Positions 44,837 to 53,891 of a stretch of 64,000 nt of DNA are shown here, piece after piece. The notes below the pieces were generated by a model. The model saw nothing but the letters and a program-made list of their open reading frames with translations, was not told the origin of the DNA and searched no databases. The position numbers were made by a program, and so were the translations under genes. Source of the DNA: CAVYUC01 sp963816685 (GTDB taxonomy: Bacteria; Bacteroidota; Bacteroidia; Bacteroidales; Prolixibacteraceae); contig CAWFMB010000033.1 in NCBI GenBank assembly GCA_963816685.1, positions 1 to 64,000 of the forward strand, written 5' to 3'. Position 1 is the stretch's first letter. Each line of letters starts with the position of its first letter.

Positions 44837-46186
44837 TTAGTTTAATCCTTTGCCCGACCACCGATCAAACTTGTCCGGAGTTGGATTTTCAGGAATGGTA
44901 TCGTTATATTCCAAAATCCAATCGTTCATAAGGTTTTGCATTCTTTCCAAATCATTTTGATAATCCGGATTTGCAGCAAGATTATACAACTGATGCGGAT
45001 CCATAACCACATCATACAATTCCTCAAACGGTCGCGGTGCAATGAAACAATCCTGCTGGAACTCTTTCAGATTGCCTGCTTTAAAAAGACCAATCATTTC
45101 CTGATAAGTCAGACTTCTAACAGCATCAGCAGGTGGCGAAGCATTTAATTCGGGAAATGAATTCCGAATGTATAAAAACTTTTGATTCCTGATTGCACGT
45201 TCAAATGCCTGGTAATCGTGCCAGTTGTGTTCACCAACAATGTAATCGCGGCTTTCGGCCGAATAATCTTCAAGCACCGGAACAAAGGAAACTCCCTGAT
45301 ATGTTTTTGAAATACCGGCGCCGGCCAATTCGCAAAACGTTGGTGCAATATCAATCGAACTTACCAGTGCTTCTGTCCTGCCCTTTTTTAGTTTAGCTGG
45401 CCACCTGACAATAAACGGGGTTTTTATGCCGCTGTCGTAAAGCCGGGTTTTACAACGCGGAAATGGACGACCATTGTCTGTCATATAAATGACAAGTGTG
45501 TTTTCTTCGACTCCCTGTTTTTTCAATTCTGCCATTACCTTTCCAAGGTAACCGTCGAGCCGCGAGATTTCATCATAGTATAATGCGATATCTTTACGGG
45601 TTGAATCTCCATCGGGAAGATAGGGAGGTACAATTACATCTTCAGGATCATGGGGCTCAGAAATCGTATTGGACTGGTAATCACGATGAGGATCAAAAGC
45701 TGCAAGCCAAAGAAAAAAAGGCTTGTCTTTAGGCCGGTTTTGAATAGCACGTACCCAATTTTCGCATCCGCTTGGACCACCACCATAAATACTATCGAAT
45801 TCTTCCCGTGGAGGACCAAGATGATATTTTCCGGCAACTACAGTATAATAGCCCGCTTTTTGTAATTCGCCTGCAAACAAAAGCTGATCGGCTGGAAGAG
45901 GCATGTGCAACTCAGGTGCGCCTGTGCTGTGTGGATATCTTCCCGTAAGTATACTGCAACGGCTTGGGCTGCACGAACTGGTGGTTAAAAAAGCATTGTC
46001 AAATACAACTCCGTCTTCTGACAGTTTATTAATATTTGGTGTTTTTATACGCTCATTTCCATATGGTCCGCAGTCATTCCAGGCAGCATCATCGGCAATA
46101 AAGACAATGAAATTTGGCTTTTGTGATGCTTTTCTGCACGACAAGAAAGAAAACAGCACCAGGCAAAACAGCAGGTATCTTTTCAT
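44837..46186 (-). CDS. lipoprotein sulfatase (S1 family, Cys-type)
   Basis: 449 residues from the ATG at 46186. Lipoprotein signal MKRYLLFCLVLFSFLSC (Cys17). Alkaline-phosphatase-fold sulfatase: metal-binding ADDAAWNDCGPYG, then the modification motif C72-S-P-S-R76 with TGR after it, whose cysteine is converted to formylglycine; GKYHLG, FDPHRDYQ, YMTDNGRPFPRCKTRLYDSGIKTPFIVRWP. It releases sulfate from sulfated glycans or other sulfate esters; the substrate is not readable. The longer start at 46204 is disfavoured because the -7 box TAATTTTG (46212-46205) would lie immediately before it. No maturase is nearby. Confidence 0.9.
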   Translation of the reverse strand: MKRYLLFCLVLFSFLSCRKASQKPNFIVFIADDAAWNDCGPYGNERIKTPNINKLSEDGVVFDNAFLTTSSCSPSRCSILTGRYPHSTGAPELHMPLPADQLLFAGELQKAGYYTVVAGKYHLGPPREEFDSIYGGGPSGCENWVRAIQNRPKDKPFFLWLAAFDPHRDYQSNTISEPHDPEDVIVPPYLPDGDSTRKDIALYYDEISRLDGYLGKVMAELKKQGVEENTLVIYMTDNGRPFPRCKTRLYDSGIKTPFIVRWPAKLKKGRTEALVSSIDIAPTFCELAGAGISKTYQGVSFVPVLEDYSAESRDYIVGEHNWHDYQAFERAIRNQKFLYIRNSFPELNASPPADAVRSLTYQEMIGLFKAGNLKEFQQDCFIAPRPFEELYDVVMDPHQLYNLAANPDYQNDLERMQNLMNDWILEYNDTIPENPTPDKFDRWSGKGLN

Positions 46187-46204
46187 AAAATCAAAGGTTT
46201 TCAT

Positions 46205-46212
46205 CAAAATTA
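46205..46212 (-). promoter_or_regulatory. sulfatase -7 promoter box
   Basis: Minus-strand TAATTTTG matches TAnnTTTG and ends 18 nt before the ATG at 46186; it decides the start between two candidate ATGs. Confidence 0.5.
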
Positions 46213-46484
46213 GGATTTATTATTATTATTTCAATTTTGTTTATAACAAAGACCATGTTGATTTTTAAATGATAATTCAGATTAAATTTACTTTCAATGC
46301 CTGTTTTAAAAAGTAATTTATGATACTAAAATCAACTCATTATTGTATTTTGCATTTTATATGGATGTTCTTAAATTAATTTACATAGAAACAAAAGAAG
46401 AGAGATGCGTAACAAATATTCGGCAAAAAATTTGTAATCCGTTATTTTTAACACGCAAAATTTCAACTGAATTTTATTCTCATT

Positions 46485-47180
46485 ATGAATAAGGAAAAGG
46501 CAAGACAAATACTAACACAATCAATTACAAATCTCGAAAAGCGGAATAATGGAATTACACAGGGAGATATTGAAGCTGAAGTAATTAATAATGCCTGTCT
46601 GGCCATTATTAAAAACCAAAACGAAAAAATAGGCAGAGGAAACAGTATTAAAGAAATAATTTTAGGCGCTCTAAATTCCACAGAGGATTATTACCCGATT
46701 GCCAAAGCTTTTATTCACGCTGCACAAGAATTGCTCCCTGAATATTTTACCGATGAAGATGCCGAACTTGCAATGCTGGGCATTGAACAAAATCTTGCAT
46801 GGGAAGGAATGTGGGAGTTCTTAATCGATTATTTTCAGAAACATCATGGAATTACGATTACCGATAATGAATCAACTCCTCTTTTTTTCTTTTCGGCCCG
46901 ACAGGAAAAATACGAATTTGGAATTTTAACTTCAGATACTGATTCGGAAAAAACAGTAAGCATCATCTTCAGCAATGATTACAAGGAAGTTGTTGTAGAT
47001 ATTGAATCTGATCTGCCTGTTATAAAAGGTTATTTAATTAATAAAGAAAACAACAGATTAAAGTACAGAAACAAGGAATTAAACTATGTTTTCACTATCA
47101 CCTTCGATGATTTTGAAGATGTTGAATCATTTGTTGTTGAAATGGTTGACCAAAATTCGGAAGTCATTTATTTTGAATGA
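46485..47180 (+). CDS. hypothetical protein, two-part soluble
   Basis: Not recognised. 231 residues without signal or TM segments. The N-terminal half (about 1-120) is helical and charged (KEKARQILTQSITNLEKRNNGI ... AKAFIHAAQELLPEYFTDEDAELAMLGIEQ). The C-terminal half is beta-rich and acidic (FGILTSDTDSEKTVSIIFSNDYKEV ... FTITFDDFEDVESFVVEMV). Proper ATG, nothing odd in codon use at a glance. It is convergent with recN, 18 nt between stops. About 300 bp upstream of it (46213-46484) carries no other feature. Confidence 0.65.
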   Translation: MNKEKARQILTQSITNLEKRNNGITQGDIEAEVINNACLAIIKNQNEKIGRGNSIKEIILGALNSTEDYYPIAKAFIHAAQELLPEYFTDEDAELAMLGIEQNLAWEGMWEFLIDYFQKHHGITITDNESTPLFFFSARQEKYEFGILTSDTDSEKTVSIIFSNDYKEVVVDIESDLPVIKGYLINKENNRLKYRNKELNYVFTITFDDFEDVESFVVEMVDQNSEVIYFE

Positions 47181-47198
47181 ACCGGGTGCTAATACCCA

Positions 47199-48854
47199 TC
47201 AGGTTTTTAATAGCTCGCGTGCTGTTTCCATTGTGTTCTCCGACAGGTTTTCTCCACCCACCATCTTTGCAAGTTCCTCAACCCGCTCTGTTTCGCCTAG
47301 TTGCTTTATTGAAGTAAAAGTTTTGTTTTCCCTTTCGTATTTATAAACAAGGAAATGCGCATCTCCTTTTGCTGCAATTTGCGGAAGATGTGTAATATTT
47401 ATTATCTGAGTGGAAACGGAAAAATCTTTTAAAATTGTACCCATTTTCAATGCAATTTCGCCAGAAACACCTGAATCAATTTCATCAAAAATTATGGTAG
47501 GTAACGTTTTTGAAATGCGTAGCAGATTTTTAATGGCAAGCATTAACCGCGACATTTCGCCACCCGATGCTATTTTGGAAATCTCGGAAGGGGCTATGTC
47601 AATATTTGCACTGAAAAGAAATGAAATCCTATCAACCCCGCCGGGCCCAAATTCAGGCAACAATTCATGCTGAACTATTAATTTTGACTTCGGCATTCCC
47701 AACAGGCGCAAATCATTCACCACTGCTTTTTCTATCTTTTCAAACGATCTGCGGCGAACAGCACTTAATTCGGATGCCTGAACTTCCAGTTTCTGCCGAA
47801 GTTCTTTCTGCTGCTTTTTAACTGCTTCAATTTCCACATCGAATGCAGTAACCTGATTAATCTTCTCCTCAAAAGAATTTTTCAATTCCATTAATTCAGC
47901 CACTGTTGATTTATGGTGTTTTTGCTGAAGACTGTAAATCAGGTTTAAACGATCATTTATAAATTCAATTCGCTTCGGATCATGCTCCGTTTTTTCTTCC
48001 AGCAGTGCCATTTCATTCAGAATATCTTTAAGTTCGATTAAAGTAATTTGCATTCGTTCGGCAAGGGATGGGGCTTCAGCAACAAAATTTTGAATACCGG
48101 TAAGCATTTTAAGGCTTTCTTTTATATTACGGATAGCCGAAAATTGTTCATTGTCCAATAATATCTGTGCCTCAGCAAAAGCTGTTTTTATTTCTTCCGA
48201 ATGTGTGAGTTTTTCCAGTTCCGATTCAAGTTCTTCCTGCTCATCTTCCTGCAGGTTAGCCTCTTTTAACTGGGTCAGCTGAAACTGATAATAATCCAAA
48301 TCCGAATTTGCCTTTTCCGATTTCAGCATTAATTCATTCAGTTTCTTTTTTAATGTTAAAAAGCTGTTGTAATTCTTTTGGTATTCTCTATATACTTGTG
48401 CTGAACCTGAAACAGTATCCACCAACTCCATCTGAAATGCCTGATTACCTAAATCAAGGTTTTGGTGCTGTGAATGAATATCGATGAGTTTTAATCCAAG
48501 TTGACGCAGGGTTTTAACATTAACCGGTGTGTCATTTATAAATGCCCTCGATTTTCCTGAAGGTGTAATTTCACGGCGTAAAATTGTTAATGGATCATAA
48601 TCGAGATCATTATCTTCAAAAAAGCGCTCAAGGTTGTAATTTTTCATTTCGAAAGTACCTTCAACGATACACTTTTCATCCTTATTCTTCAAAACAGTTA
48701 AATCTGCACGGTTACCGGTAATCAATCCCAAAGCACCTAAAATAATGGATTTACCAGCACCGGTTTCACCGGTTACCGAGTTTAACCCCATGTGAAAACC
48801 AACTGAAAGTTCGTTTATCAAAGCATAATTTGAAACAGTTAACCTGGTTAGCAT
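47199..48854 (-). CDS. recN: DNA repair protein RecN
   Basis: SMC-like ATPase acting early in double-strand break repair. 551 residues: N-terminal ATPase half with Walker A GETGAGKSIILGAL, long coiled coils (about 150-370), and C-terminal half with signature IASGGEMSRLMLAIKNLL and Walker B TIIFDEIDSGVSGEIA, then NITHLPQIAAKGD. Last gene of the minus-strand run bamD-rpoZ-coaBC-porD-recN; 12 nt after porD. Confidence 0.96.
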   Translation of the reverse strand: MLTRLTVSNYALINELSVGFHMGLNSVTGETGAGKSIILGALGLITGNRADLTVLKNKDEKCIVEGTFEMKNYNLERFFEDNDLDYDPLTILRREITPSGKSRAFINDTPVNVKTLRQLGLKLIDIHSQHQNLDLGNQAFQMELVDTVSGSAQVYREYQKNYNSFLTLKKKLNELMLKSEKANSDLDYYQFQLTQLKEANLQEDEQEELESELEKLTHSEEIKTAFAEAQILLDNEQFSAIRNIKESLKMLTGIQNFVAEAPSLAERMQITLIELKDILNEMALLEEKTEHDPKRIEFINDRLNLIYSLQQKHHKSTVAELMELKNSFEEKINQVTAFDVEIEAVKKQQKELRQKLEVQASELSAVRRRSFEKIEKAVVNDLRLLGMPKSKLIVQHELLPEFGPGGVDRISFLFSANIDIAPSEISKIASGGEMSRLMLAIKNLLRISKTLPTIIFDEIDSGVSGEIALKMGTILKDFSVSTQIINITHLPQIAAKGDAHFLVYKYERENKTFTSIKQLGETERVEELAKMVGGENLSENTMETARELLKT

Positions 48855-48866
48855 AGTCAGAAGAAA

Positions 48867-49775
48867 TTAGAAACCTTCATTTTCGGCAATTTTCTGGTAT
48901 TTACTTCCGTTGGAAGGATCAACCTCATTTAGAATTGTAAGCACCCTGTTTCGTTCATCGGGAAATGACTTTGAAAATATATTAACAAGTTCGTCAGCCT
49001 TCGAATCAAAAAACATTTGCAAAATGTAGATCGATGGCCGGCGTCTGAAAACACTTTGAATATCACGTAATGATTCAGCAATATTTGCCCTTCCATCTTC
49101 CGGTTTTTCCGCCATCAAATCCAAACCCATCCTGTGATATTTATACATGCATGAGCGGTATGCAGAATATGATTTATTCATGATGTTTTCAATTAGCCAG
49201 TATCGGTTTCGTTCGCTCTCAAAAGCTTTCCAACCCTTCTCACGGGCATTCTGAGAGTTGTTTACAATCGCCTGTGCCTTTTCAAAAAACGGAGTACCTC
49301 CTTCTGGTGAAAATGTATCGTAATCGAATCCCAAAATTACATAAGCATAAAATGCAAGAATATTCGTAAGATTGTCACGATTCGAAGTTTCATTAAAGTC
49401 AAGCGGTTGAAATTCAACATAACGGCAATGAAAATCGTTATCCTTAATATTTAAAACAGTAGTTTCGTAACTCGAATTAAATACCGGTCGTGTTAACTGA
49501 ACCTGCATTGTCCCCTTAAATTCATCTGCAGAGATTTGTTCATCAAGGCGAATTAAAATATTGCAACGGATCTTTTCGTCATAAGTGTAAACATGCTCTG
49601 TCCATTTGCGGTTGTTCATAAATTCATAAAGATCGGCTTGCATAGTACGGAAAAGCTGCTGGTTGGCGCCTTGTATTTTTTGGGCAGAAACAGTTACATT
49701 ACATCTCAGTTCCTGCGAATACAGCACCGAAACAGATAAAAAAGCAAGTAATACAGTGACAAATATTTTTTTCAT
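48867..49775 (-). CDS. porD: DUF4835 protein, PorD-type type IX secretion component
   Basis: 302 residues with signal peptide MKKIFVTVLLAFLSVSVLYS. Full-length DUF4835 family: ELRCNVTVSAQKIQG start, FMNNRKWTEHVY, CRYVEFQPLDFNETSNRDNLTNILAFYAYVILGFDYDTFS, GWKAFESERNRYWLIENI, IFSKSFPDERNR. This family is annotated as PorD, associated with the Bacteroidota type IX secretion system; the mechanism is unclear. Its place between coaBC and recN is a conserved Bacteroidota arrangement. Confidence 0.88.
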   Translation of the reverse strand: MKKIFVTVLLAFLSVSVLYSQELRCNVTVSAQKIQGANQQLFRTMQADLYEFMNNRKWTEHVYTYDEKIRCNILIRLDEQISADEFKGTMQVQLTRPVFNSSYETTVLNIKDNDFHCRYVEFQPLDFNETSNRDNLTNILAFYAYVILGFDYDTFSPEGGTPFFEKAQAIVNNSQNAREKGWKAFESERNRYWLIENIMNKSYSAYRSCMYKYHRMGLDLMAEKPEDGRANIAESLRDIQSVFRRRPSIYILQMFFDSKADELVNIFSKSFPDERNRVLTILNEVDPSNGSKYQKIAENEGF

Positions 49776-49920
49776 CTCATTTAATTCTAATTTTAAAGGT
49801 ATTCAATGGTATTCGCCTTGATATGATTTAAACAGATGCATAAAAAATTTATCATTGCTCATGTAATAATTACCTTTAAAACATGGATAAAATTATAAAA
49901 ATTAGTTGGAATGAAGCAGT

Positions 49921-51123
49921 TTATTCCACTAATGATATCATCTTTTCAACCACATCAACCGCCACTTCCTTCTTACCTTTTAACTCAAAAAATTGAAGAT
50001 TATTGTATTTATCGATAATGGTAATTTTGTTTGTGTCGGTTTTAAAACCGGCACCTTCATCGTTTAGGGTATTAAGAACAATAAAATCAAAATTTTTACT
50101 TTTTAATTTAAGCTGAGCATTTTCAAGTGCATCATTTGTTTCGAGTGCAAAACCTGCCAGGAGTTGTTTTTCTTTTTTTATTTGTCCCAAATGAGCCGCA
50201 ATATCTTTTGTTGGCCGAAGTTCAACCAACAAATTTCCGGCTACTCTTTTTATCTTTTGAAGTCCGGGATTTGCAGGTGTATAATCGGCTACAGCGGCTG
50301 TCATTATCGCACCATCACAGCTTGCAAAAATTTCAATACTGGCATTAAACATCTCTTCAGCCGACTCAACATGAACCACTTTTATTGCATTCTTTTTTGT
50401 TGCGACGGAAACCGGACCTGAAACAAGGATTACTGATGCACCATGTTCAGCCAACTCTTCTGCAATGGCGTATCCCATTTTGCCCGATGAAAAATTACCG
50501 ATAAAACGAACGGGATCAAGCTTTTCGAAAGTCGGTCCTGCCGTAACCAGAAACGTCTTATTCAGCAGTTTTTTTTTTGGACTGAAATAATCAACCACCA
50601 TCTCCAGAATATTCTCAGGTTCTTCCATTCGTCCTTTTCCTTCAAGGCCGCTGGCTAGTTCTCCTTCGCCAGGTTCAATAATTACATGGCCGGATTCCTT
50701 TAATATTGAAAGATTCCTTTGTGTGGAAGAATGGGCAAGCATATCCAAATCCATTGCAGGCGCTACAAAAACAGGGCATTTTGCAGAAAGATAAGTTGTA
50801 ACCAGCATGTTATCTGCGATTCCATGTGCCATTTTCCCTATTGTGGTGGCAGTAGCCGGGGCAATCAACATCATATCAGCCCACAATCCTAAATCAACAT
50901 GACTGTTCCATGTACCATCGGTTGTGCCAAAAAATTCACTTACTACCGGTTTGCCCGATAATGCAGAAAGAGTAACCGGTGTTATGAATTCTTTACCTGA
51001 CGGTGTAATAACCACCTGAACTTCGGCACCTTCTTTAACAAGGAGCCGCAAAAGAAAAGCTGCTTTGTAAGCAGCTATACTTCCGGTTATTCCAAGCAAT
51101 ATTTTTTTTCCTTTAAGCCTCAT
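49921..51123 (-). CDS. coaBC: bifunctional phosphopantothenoylcysteine decarboxylase / phosphopantothenate-cysteine ligase
   Basis: Two successive steps of coenzyme A synthesis in one protein of 400 residues. N-terminal CoaC flavoprotein (about 1-180): KILLGITGSIAAYKA, active-site His in WNSHVDLGLWADM, APAMD. C-terminal CoaB ligase (about 185-400): VTAGPTFEKLDPVRFIGNFSSGKMG, AAVADY, and KDIAAHLG with GFALETND. CoaBC here is fused as in most bacteria. Follows rpoZ by 10 nt; the 145 bp after it before porD hold nothing recognisable. Confidence 0.96.
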   Translation of the reverse strand: MRLKGKKILLGITGSIAAYKAAFLLRLLVKEGAEVQVVITPSGKEFITPVTLSALSGKPVVSEFFGTTDGTWNSHVDLGLWADMMLIAPATATTIGKMAHGIADNMLVTTYLSAKCPVFVAPAMDLDMLAHSSTQRNLSILKESGHVIIEPGEGELASGLEGKGRMEEPENILEMVVDYFSPKKKLLNKTFLVTAGPTFEKLDPVRFIGNFSSGKMGYAIAEELAEHGASVILVSGPVSVATKKNAIKVVHVESAEEMFNASIEIFASCDGAIMTAAVADYTPANPGLQKIKRVAGNLLVELRPTKDIAAHLGQIKKEKQLLAGFALETNDALENAQLKLKSKNFDFIVLNTLNDEGAGFKTDTNKITIIDKYNNLQFFELKGKKEVAVDVVEKMISLVE

Positions 51124-51133
51124 CGGCTCCGGA

Positions 51134-51469
51134 TTAAATTCCTTTTTTACTTTCGCGTGAAGGATTCCTGTGATAAATCTGACCCTCTTTTAATTCTTCG
51201 AATGCAATTAACGTAGGTTTCGATAGTCTTTCATAAAACTTTGAAATTTCTATCTGTTCCCTGTTTTCAAAAATCTCTTCAAGATTATCAGTATACGAAG
51301 CAAATTCCTGCAATTTCTGGTTCAATTCCTCTTTCAGTTCCGAAGAAATCTGATTTGCCCTTTTAGCCAGTAACATCACTGTTTCGTAAATATTTCCCGT
51401 TTCTTCAGTTAAAACTTCCAAGTCGCGGGGTACAGTAGTCTGGGCTGCTTTTGTTTTTTTATAATCCAT
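51134..51469 (-). CDS. rpoZ: RNA polymerase omega subunit, Rpb6-like
   Basis: 111 residues. The core IYETVMLLAKRANQISSELKEEL matches the Rpb6/omega fold that holds the beta' subunit C-terminus, followed by the Bacteroidota-type extension (YERLSKPTLIAFEELKEGQIYHRNPS). Standard neighbour of bamD and coaBC in Bacteroidota. Only 2 nt separate it from the bamD stop, so co-translation is likely. Confidence 0.88.
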   Translation of the reverse strand: MDYKKTKAAQTTVPRDLEVLTEETGNIYETVMLLAKRANQISSELKEELNQKLQEFASYTDNLEEIFENREQIEISKFYERLSKPTLIAFEELKEGQIYHRNPSRESKKGI

Positions 51470-51471
51470 TT

Positions 51472-52293
51472 CTAATTTATATTAGTTTCTTCTACATTGT
51501 AATTCAATAATTTAGCGGTTGTCTCATAAAACTTGTCCGCTTCTTTTTTATATTTGCTTTCAGGAAATTCATCTACAAAAGTAAAATATTCATCCAACGC
51601 ACTCGATAAACGTTCTTCTTTTTTATCTTCTACACTATTGATAGCAAGCAAATATTTCGATTTCAACAGCATATACATCAATTCTTCACGATACTCTGTA
51701 TCGGGATATTCTTTCAAGCTGTTTCCAATGGCAATTACAGCTGCTTTGTAATTTTCGAAATCGTAATACAATTTTGCATTTAAAAACGATTTGTAAACAA
51801 GTTTATTTCTTAATTCATCGATTAACCTGTTTGCCTCGTCCACGCGGTCACTGTACGGATAAAGATTAATATAAAGCTGAAGTGACTGAATTGCCTCATG
51901 AGTTATCGTCTGATCAAGCCTCGGTTTTGGAGAAACAAGATATGCGCAGTAACCAACCATAAACTGGGCTTCCTCAACATACTCACTTGTTGGAAATTCC
52001 TTTACCAGTGACTTAAAATAATGTCCGGCCATCAGGTAGTCTTTCTGACCAATCATACTTTTTGCATAATAATAGTAAATTTTATCGGCTTTGCTTGTTC
52101 CCCGGTAAATGTTTACCAACTCCTGAAAAAGTCCGGCAGCTTTTACATATTCCCCCTCTTCGTAATATTCAACAGCCTTTTTATATTTAAATTCATAGTC
52201 GGTACTTTTCAGTATTTTATTGTAATCGCCACATGATGCAAATATAACCAGCAGCGATAAAATAAGACTAATATTTCTCATTCTTTTTAACAT
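51472..52293 (-). CDS. bamD: outer-membrane assembly lipoprotein BamD
   Basis: TPR lipoprotein of the BAM complex that inserts barrel proteins into the outer membrane. 273 residues with lipobox LLVIFASC and TPR units (YYEEGEYVKAAGLFQELVNIY, DYLMAGHYFKSLVKEFPTSEYVEEAQFMVGYC, NYKAAVIAIGNSLKEYP, FTFVDEFPESKYKKEADKF). The frame offers two ATGs, 52293 and 52281. The -7 box TATTTTTG (52305-52298) ends 4 nt before the first, so either a leaderless message or the second ATG is used. First gene of the bamD-rpoZ-coaBC-porD-recN cluster. Confidence 0.93.
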   Translation of the reverse strand: MLKRMRNISLILSLLVIFASCGDYNKILKSTDYEFKYKKAVEYYEEGEYVKAAGLFQELVNIYRGTSKADKIYYYYAKSMIGQKDYLMAGHYFKSLVKEFPTSEYVEEAQFMVGYCAYLVSPKPRLDQTITHEAIQSLQLYINLYPYSDRVDEANRLIDELRNKLVYKSFLNAKLYYDFENYKAAVIAIGNSLKEYPDTEYREELMYMLLKSKYLLAINSVEDKKEERLSSALDEYFTFVDEFPESKYKKEADKFYETTAKLLNYNVEETNIN

Positions 52294-52297
52294 GGCG

Positions 52298-52305
52298 CAA
52301 AAATA
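52298..52305 (-). promoter_or_regulatory. bamD operon -7 promoter box
   Basis: Minus-strand TATTTTTG matches TAnnTTTG, immediately upstream of the first bamD ATG. No -33 box at the ideal spacing. Confidence 0.45.
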
Positions 52306-52483
52306 TACTTTTTTTATAAACCCTGAACCACAAATGCTTAAAAATTAATTGTTTATTTCAGAATTGAAATCGAACTACATTATTCATTCTGAGCCTTGTA
52401 CATATAAACACTCAATTTTGAAAAAGGTTAAATTTAATTAACTTTAAACGAATTACAGCCGCTGGTTAGTATAATTTAACACA

Positions 52484-52514
52484 TTTGCAGAAGATTTAAA
52501 AAAGTTTACATTTG
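52484..52514 (+). promoter_or_regulatory. promoter of the alpha-oxoamine synthase gene
   Basis: TTTG (52484-52487), 19-bp spacer, TACATTTG (52507-52514): a textbook Bacteroidota -33/-7 pair, 24 nt before the ATG. Confidence 0.75.
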
Positions 52515-52538
52515 CAATAAAAATTTTAAAAAATTCAC

Positions 52539-53795
52539 ATGGTGGATATATTTCAAAAATTCAGAGCAAATCAGGGTGAAATTGGCAGACACATGAATAA
52601 GATTCATGGTTACTTTGCATTCCCTAAATTGGAAGGTGAAATAAATGCCCGTATGAAATTCAGGGGCAAAGAAGTGTTAACCTGGAGTTTAAATAACTAT
52701 CTCGGTTTGGGAAATCATCCGGAAGTACGAAAAACTGATGCCGAAGCCGCTGCACAATATGGAATGGCATATCCGATGGGCGCACGGATGATGTCGGGAC
52801 AAACTAAAATGCATGAATTGCTTGAAAGCGAACTTGCCTCGTTTGTAAAAAAAGAAGATGCTTTTCTGCTCAACTACGGTTACCAGGGAATGGTTTCAAT
52901 AATTGATGCTGTTTGCGGAAGAAAAGATGTAATTGTTTATGATTCGGAAGCACATGCCTGCATTCTCGACGGAGTTCGTCTGCACATGGGAAAACGTTAC
53001 GTTTATCCGCACAACAACATGGAAAACCTGCGTAAACAATTGGAAAGAGCAACAAAGCTTGCCGAAAAACAAGATGGCGGAATACTGGTGATTACCGAAG
53101 GTGTTTTCGGAATGTCAGGTGATCTCGGAAAGTTGGATGAAATCGTAAAATTGAAAGAAGAATTTAACTTCAGACTTTTAGTTGACGATGCACATGGTTT
53201 TGGTGTGATGGGTGAAACAGGCGCAGGAACTCCTGAACATTTTGGCGTTTCTGACCAGGTAGACCTCCATTTTGGAACTTTTGCAAAAGCAATGGCTGGT
53301 ATTGGAGGGTTTGTTGCCTGTGATACTGACATCTGCTATTTCCTGCGTTACAACATGCGCTCGCAAACCTATGCAAAATCATTACCCATGCCAATGGTCA
53401 TCGGTGCTTTGAAAAGACTTGAATTAATGCAGACAAAACCCGAACTAAAAAAACAACTTTGGACAGTTGTTGATTCCCTTCAAAAAGGGTTGAAAGAAGC
53501 AGGATTTGATCTTGGCCGTACAAATTCGCCTGTAACACCTGTTTATATGAAAGGTGGAACTGCAGAAGCAACAAACCTTGTTTATGAGCTTCGCGAGAAA
53601 CATGGTGTTTTTTGCTCACTTGTAGTTTATCCTGTTATTCCGAAAGGCGAAATTATTCTCCGGTTAATTCCAACTGCCATGCATACTGTGGAGGACGTGG
53701 AATTCACATTGGAAGCCTTTAAAGCAGTCCGTAAAAAACTGGAAGCCGGTGAATATTCGAAAACCGAATTTGCCAGGGTGGAAGTTGATATGTAA
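52539..53795 (+). CDS. alpha-oxoamine synthase (serine palmitoyltransferase / cysteate acyltransferase / KBL type)
   Basis: PLP enzyme of 418 residues that joins an acyl thioester to an amino acid with loss of CO2. Family marks: SLNNYLGLGNHPEV, GARMMSGQTKMHELLESELA, LNYGYQGMVSIIDAV, DSEAHACILDG, TEGVFGMSGDLG, the DDAHGFGVMG strand with Asp and His, and the PLP-lysine segment FGTFAKAMAGIGGF. In Bacteroidota such enzymes make the long-chain base of sphingolipids or of sulfonolipids (cysteate route); 2-amino-3-ketobutyrate CoA ligase and BioF are alternatives. No bio or threonine genes are adjacent, so a lipid role is favoured but unproven. Strong promoter and terminator, monocistronic. Confidence 0.85.
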   Translation: MVDIFQKFRANQGEIGRHMNKIHGYFAFPKLEGEINARMKFRGKEVLTWSLNNYLGLGNHPEVRKTDAEAAAQYGMAYPMGARMMSGQTKMHELLESELASFVKKEDAFLLNYGYQGMVSIIDAVCGRKDVIVYDSEAHACILDGVRLHMGKRYVYPHNNMENLRKQLERATKLAEKQDGGILVITEGVFGMSGDLGKLDEIVKLKEEFNFRLLVDDAHGFGVMGETGAGTPEHFGVSDQVDLHFGTFAKAMAGIGGFVACDTDICYFLRYNMRSQTYAKSLPMPMVIGALKRLELMQTKPELKKQLWTVVDSLQKGLKEAGFDLGRTNSPVTPVYMKGGTAEATNLVYELREKHGVFCSLVVYPVIPKGEIILRLIPTAMHTVEDVEFTLEAFKAVRKKLEAGEYSKTEFARVEVDM

Positions 53796-53824
53796 AGAAA
53801 TCGTTTGATGATGACTATAAAATA

Positions 53825-53853
53825 AAAAAAGGAGCCGCTAAGCTCCTTTTTTT
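53825..53853 (+). terminator. terminator between the alpha-oxoamine synthase gene and trxB
   Basis: AAAAAGGAGC/GCTCCTTTTT perfect stem with a 6-nt loop and T-run; the flanking A and T runs make it usable on both strands for these convergent genes. Confidence 0.9.
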
Positions 53854-53891
53854 ATTTCCAATTTATTTTATTTATCAGGCAGAAATTAATT

